Below, in pieces: positions 34,001-41,759 of a stretch of DNA of 64,000 nt. This DNA is from Bacteroidales bacterium. Its GTDB lineage: Bacteria > Bacteroidota > Bacteroidia > Bacteroidales > UBA932. A program made the translations under genes and the position numbers. The first letter of the stretch is position 1. Each line of letters begins with the position of its first letter. Below the pieces are notes generated by a model that did no database searches, was not told the DNA's origin, and worked only from the letters and a program-made list of their open reading frames with translations. Location of the stretch: assembly GCA_017554305.1 (NCBI GenBank), contig JAFZIN010000007.1, forward strand, positions 186,001 to 250,000. Direction: 5' to 3'.

Positions 34001-34690
34001 ATTCAAAGCCTCTAACGGCTCAATAAAATCTTTCCTCAACACCTCACGCTTATAATTCAACTCCTTGTTGAACTCCTCGTAAGATTTTAGTTTCTCACCG
34101 TTTTGCCTGGCTTTCTCCTCCGCCTCCTTCTTCCTGGACCTATACCCAGATTTTGTAATCTCGCTTGATATTCTCAAAAGATCCCTCTTCCAATCCCAGT
34201 TCTTATCATCCTCAATCCTTGAAAGTGACAGATTCTTAATCCTTTCCAGCAGCTCCTCACACTCCGGCTTACCAAGTTTTGAGTAGAGCGAATCCAATGC
34301 CTCCGATACCGCCAAATCATCATCCAGCGATGTATCAAACGCTCCCCTGTGCCCCATCTCCAGAGCAAACGCCCTCAGCACTCTTTGGAAGAAACTGTCT
34401 ATTGTGCTCACTCTGAACATTGTATAATCGTGAACCAAACGCCTCAGCACCCCCTTTGCCTTCTCCTGCACCTTCTTATCCTCCCCATTTTTCCCAATAG
34501 ATTTTTCATACAGCGTCTTTATGATTCTCTCCTTCATCTCAAGGGTGGCCTTATTTGTAAAGGTCACAGCCATCTGATGTTTGTAAGCCTCCGGTCCTCC
34601 CTCCAACAGATATTTTGCAAACTGTTCAGAGAGGTTGTGAGTCTTTCCGCTGCCCGCAGAAGCGTTATATATCAAAAGTTCTTTACTCAT
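31037..34690 (-). CDS. addA: AddA-like UvrD helicase / PD-(D/E)XK nuclease
   Basis: This 1217-residue DNA-repair enzyme processes double-strand-break ends for recombination. Walker A is at YNASAGSGKTHNL (about 8-20). Other superfamily-1 motifs are LLDEFQDTSDSQWENF, LLVGDVKQSIYRWRGGDWN, VMTMHKAKGLAFKVVF and LAYVSFTRAKERLYIY. The C-terminal nuclease has the PD-(D/E)XK pattern with RPDRVMF followed by VIVDYKFG (Asp1161, Lys1163). Two low-complexity blocks interrupt the helicase at about residues 560-620 and 697-760 (Gly, Ala, Val with repeated VAYGG-like words); I know of no family member with them. The stop of addB overlaps the start by 8 bp. Confidence 0.9.
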   Translation of the reverse strand: MSKELLIYNASAGSGKTHNLSEQFAKYLLEGGPEAYKHQMAVTFTNKATLEMKERIIKTLYEKSIGKNGEDKKVQEKAKGVLRRLVHDYTMFRVSTIDSFFQRVLRAFALEMGHRGAFDTSLDDDLAVSEALDSLYSKLGKPECEELLERIKNLSLSRIEDDKNWDWKRDLLRISSEITKSGYRSRKKEAEEKARQNGEKLKSYEEFNKELNYKREVLRKDFIEPLEALNEELIRASELLKDDFVKSKTTSKFFGTITGKFRFIDPLSKKVAPFKDSFDVEKWKDDPQSFFFKNTPDSIINSYKDSVGVILSKIEALYADQYENYVSYQLVSRNIRETTLLDYISAELEEYLKQQQLTLLADAPQILSDLIGGSDTPFVYEKIGTTLNHYLLDEFQDTSDSQWENFRPLLLNSLAEGNSSLLVGDVKQSIYRWRGGDWNILRSEIPDKFKEFCFTKPLLVNYRSLSNIVAFNNLLFSEPGCLVSAFSGLLGEKVSEKSKFAMPEVVRGIYAGSAQEVCDKYKSVGQKGVVKVIYAGKSSRYIKDYITTPADFACVDVVRRIWELTGCGGEGSAVAGSAVAGSGGAGSGVAVEGCGVAGETVAYGGEVADRVAYGGGGGAKYSLSDIAILVSSNKEAEKIAGVLVKKGISITTTDSLNIGSNNTVAVILELLRKLVEPESERLEALARISGAKVKNLGLLERDGVAAVAGSGVASGGCEVGGVASEVSGAQDGIADGIADGAAAVAYGSGSTVGGTEAVAEAEEFRRRLAECGTLYEICKVLINTFIESYPVGDASFVKAFLDKVLDYNTTNGTNISMFLRWWEENQKNFYIPELSGKTDAVRVMTMHKAKGLAFKVVFTPFLRDEVLKLKGDRWLISDSEWLDFKAPLMINVEGLGVRDSIYRADYDNELLQTCIDNINLAYVSFTRAKERLYIYARGYNKGTLSAELNNICKGCVGAEGKDGEGEVLKVHFKREDKVLTISELRKIYDNADPDDERDPFTYTEYTFGDESEDPLKEKDEKETLYSLQESDGTLLTETLSNESQKKSLRSRYDNDDNIRRGILMHEIFSYIGEVSQQSDIKRVVEGATEKFLKNNPSSLLGNDRDKIVDTIMNLIPAALPYGWFTDKYSVETESEYLDGDMICRPDRVMFSKNGDETVIVDYKFGTLSSSDDNEGEGGSLKKYVNQVKRYKNLFSRMGKGTVKGYLWYVFEKKIVDV

Positions 34691-37600
34691 CTTTCACCTC
34701 CCTGTTGCATATAGTCTTAAAATCACAATACTTACAAACGTTGATATCCGTGCAAATTGGCATTCGGGCCACACAATCAGAAGCACACTTTGCCTCAATC
34801 TCATCTATCAGCCCCTTAAGCCTCTCTGCAAACGCCTCAATCTGAGAGCGTTTTACCTTAATTACAATAGGTCCGCATTTATTCAGAAGCTGCAGCTGAT
34901 AAACGCAAAGTTCCATATCACCGCTGTAACTCTTTTCATTTGAGAGCATTAGAGCGTAGAAGAAAAGCTGAAGAAGAATGGTGTACTCTTTATCCCTCTT
35001 CACTCCCTCTTTAAACATCTCATTCAGTATTTTTGGGAAGTCTTCATCCTTAAGCTCTGAATATGAGTTCTTTGGAGCCTTACTCAAAAACCTTCCGCTC
35101 TTGTAGTCACATACCCTGTAAATGCCGTTTTCATTCTCCAAACGGTCTATCTTAATAAATCCCCTGGAAGAAAACAGCGGCTCATTTATCTCATACTCAG
35201 CCCCTTCAAACCAATACTCACCCTTCTTGGCCTTCTCCAGATCCTTCTCCAGAGTAATCCAAATATACTTTTTAACAGACTCCCTTATCACAAGATTCTC
35301 ACCCTCAATAAGATCCACCTGCATTGTATCTTTAAAAGCACCGTCAATGAGTTCTCTCATTGTCTCTTCATCTTTATACTCCGCGATAAGTTTCTCTGCA
35401 AACTCCTTTGTCACTTTTATTCTCTTTCCCTTTCTTTCACCCTTCTTTCCCAGAAACTGACCGTATATCTGCTCCATGCAGCAGTGATAAATGCTGCCGT
35501 AAGTGCTTGCCTCAACCGAATCTGTAAGGTCCTCATCCTTACCAAGTTTCAGAATCTTCTCAAAGAAAAACCTCCTGTTGCAATCCAGATAATTATTGAG
35601 TGATGACGGAGACAAGCACTTCTTTTCACTCTTTTTCACCTCTCCCTCCGCGATAGTATACTTACTGAGTCTTTCCTTCTCCTCCTCAGAACCATCATCA
35701 ACAAATTTTTTGCTGATCCTTTCTTTATTTTCTTCGGAATCCTCCGTAACAAAGTATTTTCTGAGTCTGTCCTTTTCCTCATCCGTTAGTATTATATCAT
35801 CTGTATATGATACTTTTGGAGTAGGAACCGGCGTAGAGAAAGTACGCTTAACCGGCTTAATACCAAAATCATAGACCAGCTGTTTAATGAAGCGGCTCTC
35901 CTCCTTTGTCTTAATGTTGGCCGTATTGGTATCATAAATCATATAGACGTTCTCCGCCCTCTGTATCAGACGGTAGAAGTTGTATGAAGAGATACTGTCC
36001 TTGTCCTCATACGTTGGAAGTTTAAACGCCTTGCGCAAGAAGTACGGGATAGCGCTGGTACGCTCCCCGCTTGCCGGAAAGACGCCGTCATTAAAAGAGA
36101 GGAAGATTATGTTCTTAAAGTCCAAGCACCTGGTTTCCAGCGGCCCCATAATCTGCACCCCGGAGAGCGGCTCCCCCCTGAACGCCACATTCCTCCCATT
36201 CAACCCGCTTCTTATGATTGAGTACACCGTCCTCGACTTCCCAAACGCCTCAGCTTCCGCTCCAACGGACCCAATTGCAGATGAGGCTATTGCATCCAAG
36301 ACCTCATGCAGCCCGTTCACAAAGCACCTCTCCCTGCTGGTCAAGAACTTAGACACATATTCCAATATCCCTCTTAAGTATTTAATAATTTCAAATGTCA
36401 AATTGCTACCCACTGCTTGAGGTGTCCCGGTTTTACGGACACCTCCAGCACTTTCTATTGCCTGTGCTGAAGCTAGTTCGGTTTCCATTGGAGGAACCAA
36501 CAGCTGCAGCAACTCCCTCATCCGCTCTCCCTTGGTCTCCAACGGATGCTCTCCCAGCAACTGCCCTGCCCCAACAAAGATCATATTGGATTTAAGAATC
36601 TTGTCAGAGGCCCGTTTAGCATCCGCCTCATCCACACTCAGAACGTACGGATGAGAGAGAATCTCCCTCAGCACGGAGCCGCTCAAAAGAAGCCCACCCT
36701 CAGTTTTCCTTGCACGTAAATGCAACGCTGCCAATGAGTTAAAGAGCGATGCAACCGCCGTTGCCCTCACCGGATAACCCATAGTTATATTTATGTCTGT
36801 CTCATCAATCACGCTCAATAGCGGCAATAGCAGTGTCTCATCAGAAACCACCACCGCCGTTTCAATAGGCTTCCAGCCCTCCTCCCTCATCTTTATCTCT
36901 TTCAGCAACTTAGCCGCAATCATTGTCTGCTCAACCTCCCCCGCCGCCGGAATCACCTGATACGAGCACCCGCCAGCCGCATAAGGCAACTCCTCACCCG
37001 GAAAGTCCGCCACGCACTTGGATATCAGCATAGAAGACTTATTCTCCGGCTCCCTAATCATCTTGGAATAATAATCCCAATAGAAGAGCGCCTTCCCCTC
37101 CTTCATCAAGTATTTCATCAACTCTTTCTCGCATTCCGTTGGAGCAGAGAACCCCACAAACACCACTATACCAAGTTTTTCCAACCGCTCCACCGAACTT
37201 GCCCCCGCATCCGCCACACCAGCACTCACCTCACCACAGCCACCGTACGCAACCCCAGCACCCACCTCGCCATCAGCACACGCAACCCCCTCACCATCAC
37301 CAGCCGCCGCAACCCCAGCACCCGCTCCCACACCCTTCAGCCCCTCAGCTACCTCCCTCATCTGCAGCGCCTTATACCCCACACCATCTGCAACCAATGC
37401 ACCCCTAAAGTCCCTGTAAACATCCGGCAGCGAATCCCAAATATCAAAGTAACGCTTCTTAATCTGCTGCTTATCAGAGATATCCGCCCTCAGCGCAGAG
37501 AGCCTCTTTGCCGCCTCCATCTGCCTCTCATCCATCCACTCAAAGCCCGTGGAAAGATGCTCCAAATCCCTGATGTTTGTAAAGAGCTGCTCCGCCTCTA

Positions 37601-37988
37601 CCAGATACTGGTCAATATCGTTAAAATCAGAAAGTAGAATCTTGCCCCAGTAGAAGAACTCATCCAAAGGCTCATTATAGAGTTTCTCCTCCGTAACGCC
37701 GGCCGCCCGCTGCCTCAAACGATGCACCTTTGTATAAGACTTCCAAAGGCGGAACAGCAGTGAGAGTTCATCAAGAACTTTAAGATTACTGAGCCTGTCA
37801 AACAGCTCATCTACAGTAAGAATCACGGGAGCCTTAATGGGCCTTCCCGCCAACTCTCCAAGATATTTTCTGAAGAATACAGAACTTCTTCTGTTAGGGA
37901 ACACAAAGGAGTATCGGGAAAGATCTTTTTCCTCAATCATCTTTCCCACAAACACCTGTGCCACCTGCTCTAAAAATTTACTTTTCAT
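34683..37988 (-). CDS. addB: AddB-like nuclease-helicase subunit
   Basis: This 1101-residue partner of AddA opens with FVFPNRRSSVFFRKYLG (family motif near 30-45). A motor-like part follows (LETRCLDFKNIIFLSFNDGVFP near 625), and the C-terminal nuclease has RVCDYKSGRF (about 955). Iron-sulphur cysteines are visible in the conserved CNRRFFFEKIL (near 805) and in the final CTDINVCKYCDFKTIC. Odd features are a Gly/Ala/Val low-complexity block at about residues 213-266, a palindrome in frame near residue 518, and three 16-residue repeats at 735-782. AddB is also long compared with typical homologues, partly because of those insertions. Its ATG follows a TATCTTTG box. Confidence 0.85.
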   Translation of the reverse strand: MKSKFLEQVAQVFVGKMIEEKDLSRYSFVFPNRRSSVFFRKYLGELAGRPIKAPVILTVDELFDRLSNLKVLDELSLLFRLWKSYTKVHRLRQRAAGVTEEKLYNEPLDEFFYWGKILLSDFNDIDQYLVEAEQLFTNIRDLEHLSTGFEWMDERQMEAAKRLSALRADISDKQQIKKRYFDIWDSLPDVYRDFRGALVADGVGYKALQMREVAEGLKGVGAGAGVAAAGDGEGVACADGEVGAGVAYGGCGEVSAGVADAGASSVERLEKLGIVVFVGFSAPTECEKELMKYLMKEGKALFYWDYYSKMIREPENKSSMLISKCVADFPGEELPYAAGGCSYQVIPAAGEVEQTMIAAKLLKEIKMREEGWKPIETAVVVSDETLLLPLLSVIDETDINITMGYPVRATAVASLFNSLAALHLRARKTEGGLLLSGSVLREILSHPYVLSVDEADAKRASDKILKSNMIFVGAGQLLGEHPLETKGERMRELLQLLVPPMETELASAQAIESAGGVRKTGTPQAVGSNLTFEIIKYLRGILEYVSKFLTSRERCFVNGLHEVLDAIASSAIGSVGAEAEAFGKSRTVYSIIRSGLNGRNVAFRGEPLSGVQIMGPLETRCLDFKNIIFLSFNDGVFPASGERTSAIPYFLRKAFKLPTYEDKDSISSYNFYRLIQRAENVYMIYDTNTANIKTKEESRFIKQLVYDFGIKPVKRTFSTPVPTPKVSYTDDIILTDEEKDRLRKYFVTEDSEENKERISKKFVDDGSEEEKERLSKYTIAEGEVKKSEKKCLSPSSLNNYLDCNRRFFFEKILKLGKDEDLTDSVEASTYGSIYHCCMEQIYGQFLGKKGERKGKRIKVTKEFAEKLIAEYKDEETMRELIDGAFKDTMQVDLIEGENLVIRESVKKYIWITLEKDLEKAKKGEYWFEGAEYEINEPLFSSRGFIKIDRLENENGIYRVCDYKSGRFLSKAPKNSYSELKDEDFPKILNEMFKEGVKRDKEYTILLQLFFYALMLSNEKSYSGDMELCVYQLQLLNKCGPIVIKVKRSQIEAFAERLKGLIDEIEAKCASDCVARMPICTDINVCKYCDFKTICNREVKDE
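35643..35786 (-). repeat. Three tandem 48-bp units encoding 16-residue acidic repeats in addB
   Basis: The three encoded units are TDEEKDRLRKYFVTED, SEENKERISKKFVDDG and SEEEKERLSKYTIAEG, each 16 residues, in direct succession just before the first iron-sulphur cysteine region. The protein similarity is clear while the DNA units have diverged, so the duplication is old or under protein-level selection. They would form a charged helical linker. Confidence 0.8.
36419..36445. repeat. Palindrome inside addB, same architecture as the pilus-locus array
   Basis: GAGGTGTCC (36419-36427) and GGACACCTC (36437-36445) are perfect complements around a 9-base loop, CGGTTTTAC. The first unit of the 52-bp array at 28055-28077 has the same core GTGTCC-C-x-GTTTTAC-GGACAC with the same 9-base loop, differing at one loop base. 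In addB it is translated in frame as GGVRKTGT. Confidence 0.75.
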
Positions 37989-37993
37989 CAGTG

Positions 37994-38001
37994 CAAAGAT
38001 A
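37994..38001 (-). promoter_or_regulatory. Bacteroidota -7 box for addBA
   Basis: The minus strand reads TATCTTTG, matching TAnnTTTG, 5 bp before the addB start codon, which would give a very short or leaderless message. Confidence 0.4.
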
Positions 38002-38024
38002 GAGCGCCCAATTGACAGCTTCCG

Positions 38025-40286
38025 TCAATTTTCAGTTTTGTTCAAATTATTTACCTTTTTGAGGTTTCCAACAACCCAAATGGTATCACCCTTCTCCATA
38101 ACAACGGAAGATGTAGGGCGTATAAAGTCCTCAGAATCTTCCTTTTCCACACCCACAAGCAGTACCCCGAACTCATGACGGAACTTGGTTATATTGGCAT
38201 CATGCCCAATAACCCTGGAGCCCTCCTCAAGAGTAATCTGAAATAGCTGCATCTCAATCTTCTCCTCCGGCGCCATTGGCACATCTTCATTAATGTTGTG
38301 AGAAAGGTCTATGAAGTTTTTAAGCTGTTGGTCAGATCCCAAAATCAGAAGCGAATCTGAAGGATACATTACCTGCTCCTTAGAGGGCAGGTTAATTACC
38401 TTGTTGCCCCTAATCAGCTGAATAACAAGGGCCCCCGTATCCTTCTTCCTATGCACCGTTGCAATGTTTCTGCCGGCCAGATAAGAGTTCTGACCAACGG
38501 TACACTTCTCCATGTGAATCTCGTTTGCCTTGTCTCTTGGAATTACAAAACGTCTTCCCCCCTCACTGTCAAGATTAGTGAAGAAGTTGGTCTCAATCTT
38601 TGAGTAATAGCCCTTTACCTGGTTAGAGATGGTAACAAACACAATAATGACGGCAGTAATGAGCACTATAACTCCCACACTGTGAGTAATATACAAAGAG
38701 GCAACGGAGGAGACAGCCATCACTGCAATAATGTATTTGAGAGCCACCATAAAAAGAAGAGGCCCCCTGGCATACTTACGGTCCGCCCAAATCTGATCAT
38801 AAATTCCCTCCTTATCTTTCACCTTCAAAAGAGCCCAAATGAAAGGTGAAACTATCGCGATGGTTATAGCAAAAAGAATCAGTCTAACCCAAAAGGCGCC
38901 ATCTGCAGGAGGGTAGATTCTGGTGATGAGAGAGGAGATGAAAGGGTTCACTACTTTGCTGAAAACCAGTATCAAAGCGGCCATCCAGGTTGTAAGAATA
39001 AAGACTCTGGTGGTGTAACTTCTCAGCAGTTTTCTCCAGCGGTTTTCCTGGTTGAGCGTCTGCTTTCCGGTTCCCAAACGGTCTATCACATTTCTCCAGC
39101 CTCTGGATGAATGTCGGTAAATGAACGAATAGAATTTGTCTCCGCTTTTTGCCCAATACGGCGTTATGAATGTTGTGAGTATAGATACCGTAACTATCAC
39201 AGGGTAAAGGTAATCCGGCGTTGCGTCCAACTCTTTTCCAAGCGATGCTATGATGTAGGAGAACTCACCTATCTGACACATGCACAGTCCGGCCGGAAGC
39301 GCAATCTTCAGTGTCTGTCCGCTAAAGAGCAAACCGCTTGTTGCAGCAATCGGCTTTATTATAATCACCGCCAGCGTAATAACCAGTATGTGAGGCCAGT
39401 AGTGCAGCAGAACAGAAGGGTCTACCAACATTCCCACAGATACAAAGAAGATGGCGCCAAAGAAATCCTTTATAGGTTTTGTAAGCGCTAATATCTTGTC
39501 TCTCTGCGGAGTACCGGAGAGTATGGAACCCATAACGAATGCACCCAACGCCTCAGATATGTTGGCATTCAGCGTAATAACCACCATCAAAAGACAGAGA
39601 CCAAGAGATGTAATGAGTATGGTCTCATCACTCATCAGTTTGCGCAGCTTTCTGTAAATGGTTGGCACAAAATAAATTCCGCCGGTAAACCACAACAGCA
39701 GGAACACGGTTATGGAGAAGATTTTGTTGGCCAGCTCCATACCGTTAAAGGTCTTGCTTATGACAAAAGTTGGCAGCATCACCAGCAGCAGAATGGCCAC
39801 AAGATCCTCACAGATGAGGGCGCCGTAAACCAGTTGGGAGGAGCGCCGCCCGCCCATTCCCAAATCGTCAAAGGTCTTGATAATGATGGATGTAGATGAG
39901 ATGGAAATCATTGCTCCAACAAAGAGAGCGGTAACGGTTGTCCACCCAAAAATCTTGGCTATCAGAAAGCCCATGCAGAACATCACCACCGCCTCAGAGA
40001 AGACGGTAATTGCCCCCGGGCCACCCACCTTTTTCAGTTTCTTAAAACTGAACTCCAGTCCCAGTCCAAACAGAAGGAAGATAACACCTATCTTTCCCCA
40101 GAACTCCACGCTCTCCACCTCGGTAGCCGTAGGAATGAAAGAGATGTACGGACCCGTGAGCACTCCGGCAATAATGTAACCCAACACCAAAGGCTGCTTA
40201 AGCGCTTTGAATATGATAGTTACAACGCCGGCTACAATAAGTATCAGCGCCAGATCCAGAAGGAGGGGATTGATAGATTCCGTCAT
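38025..40286 (-). CDS. Kef/CPA2-type cation:proton antiporter with two RCK_C domains
   Basis: This 753-residue membrane protein has a complete CPA2 antiporter domain (about residues 8-385) with the family motifs LGYIIAGVLTGP, FLLFGLGLEFSFKKLKK, SSTSIIIKTF, GALICEDLVAILLLV and FFVSVGMLVDP. A further set of helices (about 420-570) is followed by two TrkA_C/RCK_C-like domains at the C-terminus (about 600-670 and 680-750, EKGDTIWVVGNL). RCK_C domains bind nucleotides such as c-di-AMP in several potassium transporters, and a PgpH-like c-di-AMP phosphodiesterase is encoded at 13359; a link is speculative. It precedes gpsA by a 1-bp gap reading from 41295 down. Confidence 0.92.
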   Translation of the reverse strand: MTESINPLLLDLALILIVAGVVTIIFKALKQPLVLGYIIAGVLTGPYISFIPTATEVESVEFWGKIGVIFLLFGLGLEFSFKKLKKVGGPGAITVFSEAVVMFCMGFLIAKIFGWTTVTALFVGAMISISSTSIIIKTFDDLGMGGRRSSQLVYGALICEDLVAILLLVMLPTFVISKTFNGMELANKIFSITVFLLLWFTGGIYFVPTIYRKLRKLMSDETILITSLGLCLLMVVITLNANISEALGAFVMGSILSGTPQRDKILALTKPIKDFFGAIFFVSVGMLVDPSVLLHYWPHILVITLAVIIIKPIAATSGLLFSGQTLKIALPAGLCMCQIGEFSYIIASLGKELDATPDYLYPVIVTVSILTTFITPYWAKSGDKFYSFIYRHSSRGWRNVIDRLGTGKQTLNQENRWRKLLRSYTTRVFILTTWMAALILVFSKVVNPFISSLITRIYPPADGAFWVRLILFAITIAIVSPFIWALLKVKDKEGIYDQIWADRKYARGPLLFMVALKYIIAVMAVSSVASLYITHSVGVIVLITAVIIVFVTISNQVKGYYSKIETNFFTNLDSEGGRRFVIPRDKANEIHMEKCTVGQNSYLAGRNIATVHRKKDTGALVIQLIRGNKVINLPSKEQVMYPSDSLLILGSDQQLKNFIDLSHNINEDVPMAPEEKIEMQLFQITLEEGSRVIGHDANITKFRHEFGVLLVGVEKEDSEDFIRPTSSVVMEKGDTIWVVGNLKKVNNLNKTEN

Positions 40287-40287
40287 A

Positions 40288-41295
40288 CTAGTAGAGTTTC
40301 TCTGCCAATCGGTTAATTACGTATGCCGGATATTTCATCTCATGAATAATCTCAAAAACCGCCTCAGCTATAGGCATTTCCACCTGATACTTTTTGTTTA
40401 TCTCGTTAATTGCCTTTGAAGCGTAGTAGCCCTCTGCCACCATATTCATCTCAACCTGAGCATTTTGCACAGAGTAACCCTTACCTATCATGCTGCCGAA
40501 TGTACGGTTGCGGCTAAACTGAGAGTAGCCTGTAACCAGCAGATCACCCAGGTACGGAGAAGTCATCACGTTGCGGTTAGGGTCTGGATGTGAAGCGTTT
40601 AAGAAGTCCACCATCTCTTTGAAAGAACTGGTCATAAGCACGCTTGTAAAGTTGTCTCCGTAACCCAAACCATGACAGATTCCAACTGCAATGGCGTAGA
40701 TATTCTTCAGAGCAGCAGCATATTCCACGCCGTAAATATCTGTTCCCGGCGTAGTGTTTATGTAGTCACACTTAAAGAAATCGCAGAGTTTCTTTGCGGA
40801 ATCAAGATGTTTGCTGGTAAAAGTCAGATATGAAAGTCTCTCCATACCAACCTCTTCCGCATGGCAAGGACCACTCACAACCCCTATCCTGTCGTACGGA
40901 ATTTTATGCTCATCATGAAAATACTCCGCGATAGTTTTTTGCCCTACAAACCCCTTTATTGCAGATACAATGAACTTGTTATCAAGCGGAACCGTGAGCT
41001 TTTGCATCACCCCCTCAAAGTAGGCAGAAGGGATGCAGAAGATAAGAACGTCTCCCCAGGAGACAATCTCGTTTATATCCGTAGACATTATAAGACGCTC
41101 AGGCTCAAGGATTACAGAACTCAGATAAACCTTGTTGCGGTGATTCTTCATCACGCGGTCTATGTTCTTCTGGTCCCTGATGAACCAGGCTATCTTCTCC
41201 TGATGGTTCATAATGAGTTTAACCAAAGCGGTAGCCCAGCTTCCGCTTCCCACCATTGCAAACTTCAGGTTTCTTTTATCCAATATAGCATTCAT
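40288..41295 (-). CDS. gpsA: Glycerol-3-phosphate dehydrogenase [NAD(P)+]
   Basis: This 335-residue cytoplasmic enzyme reduces dihydroxyacetone phosphate to sn-glycerol 3-phosphate, the backbone of phospholipids. The Rossmann motif is VGSGSWATALV (about residues 15-25), followed by FIVSAIKGF, GVVSGPCHAEEV, VEYAAALKNIYAIAVGI with the catalytic Lys (near residue 199), and SPYLGDLLVTGYSQFSRNR. Its length and motifs are normal. It follows rnhA after 6 bp and precedes the antiporter gene by 1 bp, in a run with pdxA and rnhA. Confidence 0.96.
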   Translation of the reverse strand: MNAILDKRNLKFAMVGSGSWATALVKLIMNHQEKIAWFIRDQKNIDRVMKNHRNKVYLSSVILEPERLIMSTDINEIVSWGDVLIFCIPSAYFEGVMQKLTVPLDNKFIVSAIKGFVGQKTIAEYFHDEHKIPYDRIGVVSGPCHAEEVGMERLSYLTFTSKHLDSAKKLCDFFKCDYINTTPGTDIYGVEYAAALKNIYAIAVGICHGLGYGDNFTSVLMTSSFKEMVDFLNASHPDPNRNVMTSPYLGDLLVTGYSQFSRNRTFGSMIGKGYSVQNAQVEMNMVAEGYYASKAINEINKKYQVEMPIAEAVFEIIHEMKYPAYVINRLAEKLY

Positions 41296-41301
41296 ACTCT
41301 G

Positions 41302-41757
41302 TTAATTGTCTTTATCATTGCTAACGCTTCCGAAGCGGGAGGCCGCCTCAAAAGCCAGCCTGTCACACCTCTCGTTCTCCGAATGGCCGGCGTGCCCCTT
41401 CAACCAGTGGAAGTTGAGCGTCAGCCCCTTAGACGCCTCAATAAACTCCATCCACAAATCGGGGTTCTTCTTCTTTTTGAACCCGCACGCCACCCACTTA
41501 TCCAACCATCCCTCCTCAATAGCCTTAACCACGTAAGAGGAATCTGACCATATATGCACCGTGGCATCCTTCCACTTAATGGCCTTAAGTCCCTCAATCA
41601 CAGCGGTCAGCTCCATACGGTTGTTGGTAGTTAACGCCTCCCCGCCGCTCATCTCCTTACGTAACTTCCCGCAAATCAGCACAACACCCCAACCACCCGG
41701 TCCCGGGTTCCCTCTGGACGAACCGTCCGTGTAGAGATAGATTGGAGGTCTCTGCAT
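41302..41757 (-). CDS. rnhA: Ribonuclease HI
   Basis: This 151-residue enzyme degrades the RNA strand of RNA-DNA hybrids. The four acidic catalytic residues are visible in YTDGSSRGNPGPGGWG (Asp near residue 10), TNNRMELTAVIEGL (Glu), VHIWSDSSYVV (Asp) and HSENERCDRLA (late Asp), with the GHAGHSENE loop containing the conserved His. The gene starts 2 bp after pdxA and ends 6 bp before gpsA. Confidence 0.97.
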   Translation of the reverse strand: MQRPPIYLYTDGSSRGNPGPGGWGVVLICGKLRKEMSGGEALTTNNRMELTAVIEGLKAIKWKDATVHIWSDSSYVVKAIEEGWLDKWVACGFKKKKNPDLWMEFIEASKGLTLNFHWLKGHAGHSENERCDRLAFEAASRFGSVSNDKDN

Positions 41758-41759
41758 AA

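Noticed and set aside
37139..37408. Pro/His-rich plus-strand frame
   Set aside because: It is the antisense of the low-complexity block in addB.
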